Assembly (NCBI GenBank): GCA_963697805.1
Contig: CAVOPB010000003.1
Coordinates: forward strand, 372,001-436,000
Source of the DNA: VRUE01 sp963697805
GTDB taxonomy: Bacteria > Actinomycetota > Thermoleophilia > Solirubrobacterales > 70-9
Reading direction: 5' to 3'
DNA length: 64,000 nucleotides
The notes under the pieces are model-generated. The model had not been told where the DNA came from and searched no databases. It saw nothing but the letters and a program-made list of their open reading frames with translations. Position numbers and translations under genes: made by a program. Positions 47,058-54,955 of the stretch are shown here, piece after piece; the first letter of the stretch is position 1; every line of letters begins with the position of its first letter.

Positions 47058-49768
47058 GCGCGAGGTCGATCACCGCCGCGATCGTGGCATCAGTTGCGCT
47101 CGTGCTCGGTGCCGTCTCGCCGGCTCTCGCCCAGGAGCAGATCACCTCGTTCGAAACGACCAGCTCCGACCCGCGCGCCGGCGGCCACCCGGATCTTACG
47201 ACGAGCTTCACCCTCGACGAACCCGGGGTGCAGGAGGCGGCGATGAACATCATCTTCAACGCGCCCGAGGGTGTGTTCGGGAACATCAACGCGGTCACCA
47301 ATTGCATTCCGTCGGATTTCGCGCTCGACAAATGCCCGCCGAACTCCCAGGTCGGGCTGATCACCGTCCGCGCCAACTACAAAGGCGACCAGAACTTCCT
47401 GCTCGGGACGGCGCCGATGTACGACGTCTCACCGCAGGCCGATCAGACCGCGCTGATCCAGTTCAACGTCCCGACCCTCGACATCCCGATCTCGATTCCG
47501 GTCACGGTGCGCACCGGGGACGATTTCGGCCTCCGCTTCAAGGTCTCCGACATCACCCAGTTGACGCCGCTCGCCAGCGTCAACCTGATCATCTGGGGCT
47601 TTCCGGCCAGCGAACTCCACAACGCCGAGCGCTTCCCGGCCGGATCACCGGGCAAACCGGCCGGCTGCCCGGGATTGGAAAACGCGTCCTGCAACCCGAC
47701 GCCGACGAAGCCGAGCATCCCGAACCAGCCCTTCACCGACAACCCGACCCACTGCAGCGGTGATTCGCTCGTCACCGAACTGCTGGTCGAGACCTATCAG
47801 GACCCCGGCAACTTCTCACGCGCCGTGGGCGCCTACCCGGAGGTCGAAGAATGCGAGCGAGAGACCTTCAAGCCACTGCTGCAGGGGCGGCCGACGACTG
47901 ACGAAACAGACTCGGCGGCGGGCCTCGACCTCAACCTCAGCGCCAAGCAGTTCGAGGGATTCGCGGCATCTCCGTCGGAGATCAAGTCCGCTGTCGTCAC
48001 CTTCCCCGAAGGGCTGACGATCAACCCCGACGCCGCGGATGGCCAGCGCTCCTGCACCGACGACCAGGCCAATTTCGAATCCGAGGGACCCGCCGAATGC
48101 CCCGACAACTCCAAGATCGGAACTCTCAGCGTCGGTTCCCCGACCCTCGACGGACGCCTCAAGGGATCACTCTATTTCGGTGAACCGAAGCCCGGTGACC
48201 AGTACCGGCTCTTCATGGTCTTCGATGGCTTCGGGATGCATGCCAAGCTGATCGGATCCGTCAAACCGGACCCCCAGACCGGACGGATCACCTCCTACTT
48301 CGAAGACCTGCCGCAGGTCCCGTTCGAAGACTTCGACATCCACCTCTTCGCCTCCGACCGAGGGCTGGTCGCGACCCCGACCCACTGCACGATCTACGAC
48401 CTCGTCGGCCGCTTCTTCCCCTGGAACGAAACCCTGCCGGATCAGCTCTCGGTGCAGCACTTCGGCCTCACCCAGGGCCCCCACGGGGCTCCCTGCCCGG
48501 CGGCCGTTCGACCGTTCAAGCCGCGGCTCGAGGCCGGGACCAGCAACCCCAATGCCGGCGCGTTCTCCAACTTCCACCTCAAGCTCGACCGCGACGACGG
48601 CGACCAGTTCCTCGGCGATCTCAACTTCAAGATGCCGCCCGGCTTCACCGGGGACCTGCGCGGCATCGGCTACTGCCCCGAAGCGCAGATCCTGGCCGCC
48701 GCGCAGAGGCTGGGGCGCGCCGAGCTGGCCGAACCCAGCTGCCCCAGCACATCGCAGATCGGGACGACGAATGTCGCCGCCGGCCCCGGGGGGCACCCCT
48801 TCCACGCAATCGGAAGGATGTACCTCTCCGGTCCGTTCAAGGGAGCTCCCTTCAGCCTCGTCGCGGTCACCCCGGCGCTCGCCGGCCCCTACGACTACGG
48901 CGTGGTGGTCGTCCGCGTCGCCCTCCACATCGACCCCTTGACAGCGCAGGTGAGCGCCGTGTCGGACACCGTTCCGAGCATCATCGGCGGCGTACCGATC
49001 CGGATGCGCTCGATCGCGGTCAGCATCGACAAGTCCAACTTCACGATCAACCCGACCAACTGCTCGAACTTCTCGGTCGACTCGCAGGGAATCGGGGACC
49101 AGGGATCGGTGACCGACTTCTCATCTCCATTCACCGCGGTCAACTGCTCAGCGCTCCCGTTCAAGCCGAGCATGACGGTCCGCCAGCTCGGGCCCCGGAA
49201 GGACACGAAGCGAAGCCGGAACCCGCGGTTGCGCTTCGAGCTCCGCACCAGGAACGGCGACGCCAACATCAAGTCACTCTCCGTGACCCTTCCGAAAGCC
49301 TTTGCGATCGACCAGCGCCACCTCGGCAACATCTGCTCGAAGGCGCAGCTCGCGGCCGAATCCTGCGCCGGCAGGCAGCCGATCGGAACGGTCGAAACGC
49401 GGACGCCGCTGCTCGACCAGCCGCTCACCGGCCCCGCCTACGCGGTCTCGGGCTTCGGCAAGCTTCCGCGCCTCGCCTTCATCCTCGAAGGCCAGGTGCG
49501 GCTGGTCCCGCAGGCCGAATCCTCCTCGAGGGGCGGGAAACTGACGACGGTCGTCCCGGTCATCCCCGACGCCCCGATCGGGTACTTCAAGCTCGATCTC
49601 CTCGGCGGCAAACAGGGCTACCTGGTCAACACTCGGAGCCTCTGCGCCTCGGCACCCAAGGTCGAGATCGCGTACACGTCCCAGAACGGTCGGGAAACGA
49701 CGCAGAAGGTCAATACAAAGACCGCCTGCGGTGGTTCCAAAGGCAGCGCGAAGCACCGCCGCCGCTGA
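47054..49768 (+). CDS. Exported protein with four LPxGF / CPxxSxIG repeats (second)
   Basis: 904 residues from ATG 47054 (ATGA overlap; the longer open frame from 46991 is antisupported by the signal peptide beginning MSARSITAAIVASVALVLG). It is paralogous over its length to the 39334 protein, with repeats at about 66 (FNAPEGVFGNI to CPPNSQVG), 314 (VTFPEGLTINPDAADG to CPDNSKIGT), 523 (FKMPPGFTGDL to CPSTSQIGT) and 742 (VTLPKAFAID to RQPIGT). The C-terminus is basic (KGSAKHRRR). Last gene of the operon. The remnant at 61150-62382 is most similar to its repeats 3 and 4. Confidence 0.8.
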   Translation: MSARSITAAIVASVALVLGAVSPALAQEQITSFETTSSDPRAGGHPDLTTSFTLDEPGVQEAAMNIIFNAPEGVFGNINAVTNCIPSDFALDKCPPNSQVGLITVRANYKGDQNFLLGTAPMYDVSPQADQTALIQFNVPTLDIPISIPVTVRTGDDFGLRFKVSDITQLTPLASVNLIIWGFPASELHNAERFPAGSPGKPAGCPGLENASCNPTPTKPSIPNQPFTDNPTHCSGDSLVTELLVETYQDPGNFSRAVGAYPEVEECERETFKPLLQGRPTTDETDSAAGLDLNLSAKQFEGFAASPSEIKSAVVTFPEGLTINPDAADGQRSCTDDQANFESEGPAECPDNSKIGTLSVGSPTLDGRLKGSLYFGEPKPGDQYRLFMVFDGFGMHAKLIGSVKPDPQTGRITSYFEDLPQVPFEDFDIHLFASDRGLVATPTHCTIYDLVGRFFPWNETLPDQLSVQHFGLTQGPHGAPCPAAVRPFKPRLEAGTSNPNAGAFSNFHLKLDRDDGDQFLGDLNFKMPPGFTGDLRGIGYCPEAQILAAAQRLGRAELAEPSCPSTSQIGTTNVAAGPGGHPFHAIGRMYLSGPFKGAPFSLVAVTPALAGPYDYGVVVVRVALHIDPLTAQVSAVSDTVPSIIGGVPIRMRSIAVSIDKSNFTINPTNCSNFSVDSQGIGDQGSVTDFSSPFTAVNCSALPFKPSMTVRQLGPRKDTKRSRNPRLRFELRTRNGDANIKSLSVTLPKAFAIDQRHLGNICSKAQLAAESCAGRQPIGTVETRTPLLDQPLTGPAYAVSGFGKLPRLAFILEGQVRLVPQAESSSRGGKLTTVVPVIPDAPIGYFKLDLLGGKQGYLVNTRSLCASAPKVEIAYTSQNGRETTQKVNTKTACGGSKGSAKHRRR

Positions 49769-49908
49769 AAATTCCCCTGCTCTTACGGTCTCTTGCGGTT
49801 TGGGAACATCTGCGGACCGCAAACCCCCCTCAGAGGCGCTAGTGTCTTCACGGAAGTCGCTCGGATGGCCGGGCGCAAACGGGGAAGTAAGAGGAGAGCA
49901 AATAGGAA

Positions 49909-50736
49909 ATGGTCGAGCCGGACGGCAGACCGAAGCGGTATCTGGCCCTCCGTTTGCTGCGCGCTAAGCGCGCTCGCCTCGCCCTGACATTCGTCGTTCT
50001 GCTCACCGTCGCGGCCTGGTCCGGAACCGCCGGTGCCGAGCGCGCCCAGCGCGAAAACGTGATCGCGATGATCAACGGCGGCATCAAGCCGCGCACACTT
50101 CCTCGCGACGAACGGGTTCCGGTCACAGTCTTCCTCTCCGGCGGAGTCCAGACCTCGGACGGCTCGCCGATCCCGAGGGTCAACTGGATTCGGCTCGAAC
50201 TCGCGTGGCGTGGTGCGATGAATACTCACGGCCTGCCGGTTTGCCCCCGCGAACGACTGACCAGCACGACGACCAAACAGGCGCTGGAACGATGCGGGGA
50301 CTCGCTCGTGGGGCGGGGCAAGCTGTCGGCGCAGATATTCGTCCCCAATCAGCCGGCCTTCCATGTCAGGGCAAACCTGCTCACCTTCAACGGGCAAACG
50401 AAGCAGGGACGGCCCGCCGTCTGGGCCCACGCCTACTCGATGGATCCTCCGACCTCCTTCGTGATCCCGTTCACGGTTCGCAACGAAAAGCACCGGACGG
50501 TCCTGGTGACGACGATCAGACGCTCGGTCGGCCCCTGGCCACACGTCGCGAGCTTCGCGGTCAAGGTCTCGCGCATCTACAACCACGCCGGGGGGCGGAA
50601 AAGCTATCTCAACGCCTCCTGCCCGGTCCCGAAGGGGTTCTCGGCCGGTTTCCTCTCATTCGCCCGCGCGACCTACAGCTTTGCCGGGGGCGAGAAGATC
50701 ATCACCGAGTCCGTGCGCAGCTGCCGCGTTCGCTGA
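49909..50736 (+). CDS. Exported protein of a paralogous GGIxPxxLPR family, copy 1
   Basis: 275 residues from ATG 49909. A signal-type segment (LALTFVVLLTVAAWSGTAGA) is followed by INGGIKPRTLPRDERVPVTVFLSG, a region with GLPVCPRERLTSTTTKQALERCGDSLVGRG, and a beta-rich rest ending CRVR. The protein at 56802 has the same order (GGIEPVALPRHELAPITVWMDG, GLPKCKKGELIAASREQALEACRDALVGSG, final CRVKAGGA). I do not recognise the family function. It lies 140 bp after the surface operon with its own AGGAGAG-rich upstream region. Confidence 0.7.
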   Translation: MVEPDGRPKRYLALRLLRAKRARLALTFVVLLTVAAWSGTAGAERAQRENVIAMINGGIKPRTLPRDERVPVTVFLSGGVQTSDGSPIPRVNWIRLELAWRGAMNTHGLPVCPRERLTSTTTKQALERCGDSLVGRGKLSAQIFVPNQPAFHVRANLLTFNGQTKQGRPAVWAHAYSMDPPTSFVIPFTVRNEKHRTVLVTTIRRSVGPWPHVASFAVKVSRIYNHAGGRKSYLNASCPVPKGFSAGFLSFARATYSFAGGEKIITESVRSCRVR

Positions 50737-50870
50737 TTCGTCCTGAGCCGGGATAGTGGTACGTCGAAGGCTCGATATTCCTGGCTTCTTCGAATCTACG
50801 TTTTTTCGCTAAGTCAAGCCATTTACGGGAGTTTGGGGAAAGCGAAGACCAAAAACGGCTCGAAGTTGCC

Positions 50871-50900
50871 TTGACAGAACGGGTCCGCGTATGTTCTTAT
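50871..50900 (+). promoter_or_regulatory. GGTCCG-class promoter of the HTH-less TetR-like gene
   Basis: TTGACA (50871-50876), 18-bp spacer containing GGTCCG at 50882, and TCTTAT (50895-50900). The ATG of the next gene is at 50916, only 15 bp after the -10 element, so the mRNA leader would be under 10 nt. Confidence 0.7.
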
Positions 50901-50915
50901 TGATTCAGGCACGAA

Positions 50916-51428
50916 ATGCGTATTCCCAGACCAACAAGGGAGCGGCAGTCGGTGGTAGCGCCTCAGTCGAGTGGGGCCCGGAAAAGCCGTCGCGAAGCCG
51001 CCCCCGCCCCGATTGGCCGACGTGCTCAGGGGGAGAGCTTTGCGAGCAGCTTCGCCCAGCTGCAGCGGCAGGTCGAGAGCGCCTGCGGTCGCCAGACCGG
51101 GTGGGAGGCGAGGGTCGTGGCCGGCATCCGCGCTGCCCTCGAGTTCGCCGCCGCCAACCCGGGGGAGGCCCGGGCCCTGACGATCGAAGCCCGTAGCACC
51201 GATTCGGTCGCCGAGCGGCAGGACGACGTCATCGCCTACTTCACCAGGCTGCTCCACGATGCGGCGCCGGCCGAGAAGCTCTTCCCGATCGCCGCCGACA
51301 GGGCGATGGTCGCCTCGATCACGATGATCGTCCGCAGCCATCTCGTGATCGGCTCGGCCAAGCAGCTTCCGGAGCTCGCTCCCGACCTCGCCTACATGGT
51401 TCTGATGCCGTACACGGGCCTTAGGTAG
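50916..51428 (+). CDS. TetR-like effector-domain protein lacking the HTH
   Basis: 170 residues. From about residue 45 the protein reads as a TetR-type C-terminal helical domain (LQRQVESACGRQTGWEARVVAGIRAALEFAAANPGEARALTIEA, later VASITMIVRSHLVIGSAKQLPELAPDLAYMVLMPYTGL), parallel to the same region of the TetR protein encoded just downstream. The first 45 residues are basic and low-complexity and show no helix-turn-helix in any frame; the promoter lies directly before the ATG, so no HTH exon is missing upstream. It may form a heterodimer with a TetR partner and block or tune DNA binding. It could also be a degraded regulator. Confidence 0.65.
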   Translation: MRIPRPTRERQSVVAPQSSGARKSRREAAPAPIGRRAQGESFASSFAQLQRQVESACGRQTGWEARVVAGIRAALEFAAANPGEARALTIEARSTDSVAERQDDVIAYFTRLLHDAAPAEKLFPIAADRAMVASITMIVRSHLVIGSAKQLPELAPDLAYMVLMPYTGLR

Positions 51429-51480
51429 AGGCTCGTACGGTTTCTCCAGGCACGATTTAGGCAATTTTTCAAATTAGCCC

Positions 51481-51509
51481 TTGACTTACAGGTCCGTTCG
51501 TGTTCTTAT
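51481..51509 (+). promoter_or_regulatory. GGTCCG-class promoter of the TetR gene (probably leaderless)
   Basis: TTGACT (51481-51486), 17-bp spacer containing GGTCCG at 51491, TCTTAT (51504-51509). The start ATG is at 51517, seven bases after the -10 element, so transcription should begin at or beside the A of the ATG. Confidence 0.7.
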
Positions 51510-51516
51510 TCTGGAC

Positions 51517-52197
51517 ATGAGCTACGAGGGCACGATCGTCGTCGAGGGAGTCGAGTACGGATCCCGCCTCCCGCGCGGCCGGCACGGGATTCCGCAGGCG
51601 CTCGTCACCGAGAACCAGCGCGACAGGCTGCTCGACGCGGCGACGGAAATCTTCTCCGAGCAGGGTTACGCCGCGCTCGCGGTCGCCAATGTGATCCAGC
51701 AGGCCGGGGTCTCGCGCGGGACCTTCTATGAGATCTTCGACAACAAATTCGACTGTCTGCTCGCCGCGCAGCAGCGCGCCTTCGACCGCCTCCACGCTTT
51801 GATCGTCACCACCTGCTCGGCTGAGCAGGAGTGGCCGCGCGGCGTCGCCGCCGGCATCGCGTCCGCGCTTGATTTCGTCGCCGGGTTCCCCGAGGACGCG
51901 CGTCTGATCCTCGCCTCGAGCCACCCGTCCTCGGAGCCGCAGCTGGCCCGTGACGGAATCTCGGCCAACGAATGGCTGGTGCAGCTGCTGCGGAGCGGCT
52001 CCAAGAACTGCCCCGATGCACGGTCGCCCAGCGACCTGACCGAGCAGGCCGCAGTCGGGGCGGCGATCTCGATCGTCGGCTCCTGTCTCGCCAACGACCG
52101 GATCGGCCCGATGCCCGAGCTGACCACCGCGCTTGTCCAGATCGTCCTCACGCCCTACCTCGGTGGGGACGAGGCGAAGCGCGCGCTGCGGAGCTAG
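51517..52197 (+). CDS. TetR-family transcriptional regulator
   Basis: 226 residues from ATG 51517; the longer open frame from TTG 51481 uses the promoter -35 as a codon and is wrong. The N-terminal HTH is clear (RDRLLDAATEIFSEQGYAALAVANVIQQAGVSRGTFYEIFDNKFDCLLAAQQRAF, about 35-85), and the rest is a helical ligand-binding domain. Its promoter shares the GGTCCG motif with the surface operon and with the upstream HTH-less gene, suggesting one regulon. The exported protein gene follows 4 bp after its stop, so the two may be cotranscribed. Confidence 0.88.
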   Translation: MSYEGTIVVEGVEYGSRLPRGRHGIPQALVTENQRDRLLDAATEIFSEQGYAALAVANVIQQAGVSRGTFYEIFDNKFDCLLAAQQRAFDRLHALIVTTCSAEQEWPRGVAAGIASALDFVAGFPEDARLILASSHPSSEPQLARDGISANEWLVQLLRSGSKNCPDARSPSDLTEQAAVGAAISIVGSCLANDRIGPMPELTTALVQIVLTPYLGGDEAKRALRS

Positions 52198-52201
52198 GTC
52201 G

Positions 52202-52807
52202 ATGGACGGGTTCCTGAAGAAAATCGCGCTTACCGCAATCGCCGGTTTGGCGCTGACGGCGTGCACGGCGATCGCCGCTCCAGCAGCATCGAGTGCCTGG
52301 ATCGTTCTCGATAGCGGGCGCCAGGGCGACTACCTCTGGTCGGTCAAGGCGAGTCGCTCCGGCGGGCCCGACGCCGCCGGGTCCCAGAGCGACGCCCACA
52401 AGCCCTGTCTCCTGGTCGGGACCAAATGGCTGCGCGGCCGTTTCAGCTACGGCGGGAGCCGCTACAGGCAATGCGCCGACACCGCCGGCAGCCTCGCCGC
52501 GAACGAAGCGCCGCTGATCGCCAGCGGCGTTGTGGGGCCGAGCAGCGGCCCGCGGCCGAGGCTGACGGCGGTGGGGATGATCTTCTCGGCGAAGGTGCGC
52601 CGAGTTCAGATCACCTACTCGGACGGAACGACGGCGACGGTCGTCGCGAATGAGCTCAGCCCCGATCAGTCGCGCGGCGGCGGGCTCGACGATGTGCGGT
52701 ACGCGGCGTTCTCGGTCCGCGGCCCCTGGTGCCCGCAACGGCTGGTCAGCTTCGGCGGCAGCGGGCGGGTGCTCTGGGAAGGCGCCCCCGAGAAAAGCCC
52801 CTGCTAG
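52202..52807 (+). CDS. Exported hypothetical protein
   Basis: 201 residues from ATG 52202. Signal peptide MDGFLKKIALTAIAGLALTACTAIAAPAASSA; the LTAC could act as a lipobox, but a normal AxA cleavage site follows as well. The mature part has four spaced cysteines (KPCLLVG, YRQCADTAG, PWCPQRL, final KSPC) that may form disulfides, and a TAVGMIFSAKVRRVQITYSDGTTATV beta segment. Not recognised. Confidence 0.65.
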   Translation: MDGFLKKIALTAIAGLALTACTAIAAPAASSAWIVLDSGRQGDYLWSVKASRSGGPDAAGSQSDAHKPCLLVGTKWLRGRFSYGGSRYRQCADTAGSLAANEAPLIASGVVGPSSGPRPRLTAVGMIFSAKVRRVQITYSDGTTATVVANELSPDQSRGGGLDDVRYAAFSVRGPWCPQRLVSFGGSGRVLWEGAPEKSPC

Positions 52808-52826
52808 TTCCCGCTAGCTTCACCAT

Positions 52827-53018
52827 GTGAGCGATCGACCGATCGGCTGCGGTCTCTGCGACGACTGCGCCCACCAGCGGCTCGTCCCCAACACGAGGGG
52901 TTCGGTCTTCTCGCTCTGCCTGCGTTCGCGGACGCAGGCAGAGTTTCCGCGCTATCCGCGGATTCCGGTCCTCAGCTGCCGGGGGCATCAGCCGCGGTCG
53001 GCTGCCGGGCCGCCGTGA
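52827..53018 (+). CDS. Small cysteine-rich (zinc-ribbon-like) protein
   Basis: 63 residues from GTG 52827. Cysteines are arranged as CGLCDDC near the start, then FSLC and VLSC further on, with a FPRYPRIPVLSC motif. This layout matches short conserved actinobacterial proteins I have seen with C-x2-C...C...YP-LPV-C spacing. A metal-binding fold is likely; the role is unknown. It overlaps the end of the convergent bactofilin-like gene by 47 bp. Confidence 0.5.
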   Translation: MSDRPIGCGLCDDCAHQRLVPNTRGSVFSLCLRSRTQAEFPRYPRIPVLSCRGHQPRSAAGPP

Positions 53019-53859
53019 TCGCCGCGCCGAGGAGGCCGATGCCGACGATCGTGGCGGCCAGCCCGACGAGCAGCCCGATCGCCGGCAGCAGCGCGGCTAC
53101 CCGGAGGATCGCAAGGCCCGCGAGGAAGGCGAGGATGCGGCCCTGGGGCGGTTTCAGGATCACCCGGCCCAGCGTCCAGGCGGCGGTCACATAGGCGATC
53201 GCTGCAAACGGCAGTGCCGCAAGGCCGAGAGCGATCGAAAGCGGGAGGCCGACCAGGGTGATCGCGGCGACGAAGATCGCGATCGGCACCGCGATCGCGA
53301 TCGCGGTGCCGATCCCCACTGCTGTCCAGAACCGCGTTTGCGCCTGCTCGAACACCGCGTCGGCCGCGCGTGGGGCGAGCAGCAACATCATGATCCCGAG
53401 GATCGCGGCGGAGATGCCGATCGCCAGCCAGAGGACGAAGGCACCGACGATCGAGTAGAGGCCGACGACGTCGGACCACGACTCCTTCTGGACCTCCCCT
53501 CCGATCCTCGCGGTGGGGGCGATCCGCGGAGCCTCGTCGCCGTATGTGAGGTCGCCGCCGACGCTGGACCCGGGCTGGAGATGGGCGCGGCCGGCAACCA
53601 TCACCACGTCACCGTCGATCTGGCCATGCAGCACCAGGTCCCCGTCGACGACCACGACATCGCCGTCCACCCGGCCGGCGACCCACGCGTGGCCGTTGAC
53701 GATGTAGATCCCTTCTACCACCTGTTCGGGTTCGACAGTGACGTCTCCGGCGATGACGACCACCGGGTCTTTGGATTCATTCCCGATCGCGGCCGGGGCC
53801 GGGGCAGCGGCGACGAGCGCCATGAGCAGGGCAGCGAGGAGGACCGAGAGCCATCGCAC
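52972..53859 (-). CDS. Bactofilin-like (polymer-forming) domain fused to a membrane domain
   Basis: 295 residues. After a signal-type N-terminus (LSVLLAALLMALVAAAPAPA) comes a short right-handed beta-helix region of the bactofilin/DUF583 kind (VAGRVDGDVVVVDGDLVLHGQIDGDVVMVAGRAHLQPGSSVGGDLTYG, about 55-110). About 150 residues with four or five hydrophobic segments and a small Gln/Thr tail follow. Bactofilins polymerise at the envelope; this arrangement would place the beta-helix outside the membrane. It converges with the cysteine-rich gene. Confidence 0.75.
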   Translation of the reverse strand: MRWLSVLLAALLMALVAAAPAPAAIGNESKDPVVVIAGDVTVEPEQVVEGIYIVNGHAWVAGRVDGDVVVVDGDLVLHGQIDGDVVMVAGRAHLQPGSSVGGDLTYGDEAPRIAPTARIGGEVQKESWSDVVGLYSIVGAFVLWLAIGISAAILGIMMLLLAPRAADAVFEQAQTRFWTAVGIGTAIAIAVPIAIFVAAITLVGLPLSIALGLAALPFAAIAYVTAAWTLGRVILKPPQGRILAFLAGLAILRVAALLPAIGLLVGLAATIVGIGLLGAAITAARQPTAADAPGS

Positions 53860-53870
53860 CGGGTAGGAGC

Positions 53871-54263
53871 CTACCTCGCCATCGGGTCGGGTTCGCCGAG
53901 GTTCGAGTTCGCCGGCGGGTCGTAGGGCCCGCCCGGGACGCCGCCGATCGCGAGCAGGCGGACCCCGTCGTCGCCCGGCCAGATCTTGCGTTTGGTGCCG
54001 GCGGAGACCCGGGCCACATGGTCGGCGTCGAGTGGGAAGCGCTCGCCGTCGATCTCGATCTCGCCGCCGCCGCGCAGTGCCAGGAAGACCTCCTCCTGGC
54101 CGTCGCCGGAGTGGTCGTGCTCGGGATAGTTTTCGAAGTTGGGGGGCAGATCGATGATCGCCATCCCGAACGACTCGACCCCGAGTTCGGCCCGCGCGCG
54201 CTTGAAGGCGCCGAGGTAGATCGCCTCCATCTCGTCGATCCTCTTCACCGCGTAACCGCTCAT
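53871..54263 (-). CDS. Cupin-domain protein
   Basis: 130 residues from ATG 54263 with GGAGGAG upstream. The cupin metal site is seen in PEHDHSGDGQEEVFLALRGGGEIEIDGE (His-x-His...Glu). RRARAELGVESFGMAIIDLPPNFENYP precedes it. It diverges from a TetR gene, with the palindrome at 54312 between them, and is therefore a likely target of that regulator. Confidence 0.8.
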   Translation of the reverse strand: MSGYAVKRIDEMEAIYLGAFKRARAELGVESFGMAIIDLPPNFENYPEHDHSGDGQEEVFLALRGGGEIEIDGERFPLDADHVARVSAGTKRKIWPGDDGVRLLAIGGVPGGPYDPPANSNLGEPDPMAR

Positions 54264-54311
54264 CGCTCCTCCTTCGCTGGTCGTGGCAACTGGCAGGATC
54301 CTATACAGATC

Positions 54312-54327
54312 GCACGAACGTTCGTGC
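54312..54327. promoter_or_regulatory. Perfect 16-bp palindrome, TetR operator candidate
   Basis: GCACGAACGTTCGTGC is a perfect palindrome 20 bp upstream of the TetR start (54347) and 49 bp upstream of the divergent cupin start. Outer TACAG (54304-54308) and CTGTA (54332-54336) extend the symmetry. This is a textbook layout for an autoregulating TetR repressor controlling a divergent pair. Confidence 0.75.
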
Positions 54328-54346
54328 TTTTCTGTAGCCTGACCCA

Positions 54347-54955
54347 ATGGAGGCGAGCACCTCAATCGCGGCGCCGCCCGAGACCGGCAAGGGCGCCGAG
54401 ACCAGGGCGGCGATCCTCGAGCGAGCGGTCGACCTCGCCTCGACCGACGGCCTCGAGGGCCTGACCATCGGCCGTCTCGCCTCCGAAATGGAGATGAGCA
54501 AGAGCGGCCTCTTCGCCCACTTCGGCTCCAAGCAGGATCTGCAGCTGGCGACGGTGGAGGCCGCGGCGCTTCACTTCGGCCGCACCGTGATCGCCCCCGC
54601 CGCCGATGCGCCGGAGGGCGCGCCTCGCCTGTGGGCGATGGTCGACTCCTATTTCGCATACCTCGACTCCTCGCCCTACTCCGGGGGCTGCTTCTGGGCC
54701 GCGACGACCGCCGAGTACGACGACCGCCCGGGCCCCGTCCGCGACGCGATCGCCGCCGCGATCGAAGCCTGGCTCGGCGAGCTCGAGCGCCAGGCCGCTC
54801 TCGCCGGGCGCGACGAACCCGACCGCGTCGCCTTCGAGCTCTACGCGGTTGTGATGGGGGCCAACTCGCGCCACCGCCTCAGCGGCGATCGCCGGGTCTT
54901 CGAGCTCGCCCGGAAAGCGAGCGATCGCATCCTCGAGGAGGATCGGCCCCGATGA
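54347..54955 (+). CDS. TetR-family transcriptional regulator
   Basis: 202 residues. HTH region AAILERAVDLASTDGLEGLTIGRLASEMEMSKSGLFAHFGSKQDLQLATVEAA (about 22-75); the C-terminal domain contains YSGGCFWAATTAEYDDRPGPVRDAI, typical of TetR proteins near small-molecule or lipid enzymes. It is coupled to the following SnoaL-like gene by ATGA, and probably represses itself and the divergent cupin through the 54312 palindrome. Confidence 0.9.
   Translation: MEASTSIAAPPETGKGAETRAAILERAVDLASTDGLEGLTIGRLASEMEMSKSGLFAHFGSKQDLQLATVEAAALHFGRTVIAPAADAPEGAPRLWAMVDSYFAYLDSSPYSGGCFWAATTAEYDDRPGPVRDAIAAAIEAWLGELERQAALAGRDEPDRVAFELYAVVMGANSRHRLSGDRRVFELARKASDRILEEDRPR

Noticed and set aside
32659..49768. Sortase-anchored surface proteins
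   Set aside because: None of the C-termini has LPXTG plus a hydrophobic segment; the tails are purely basic.
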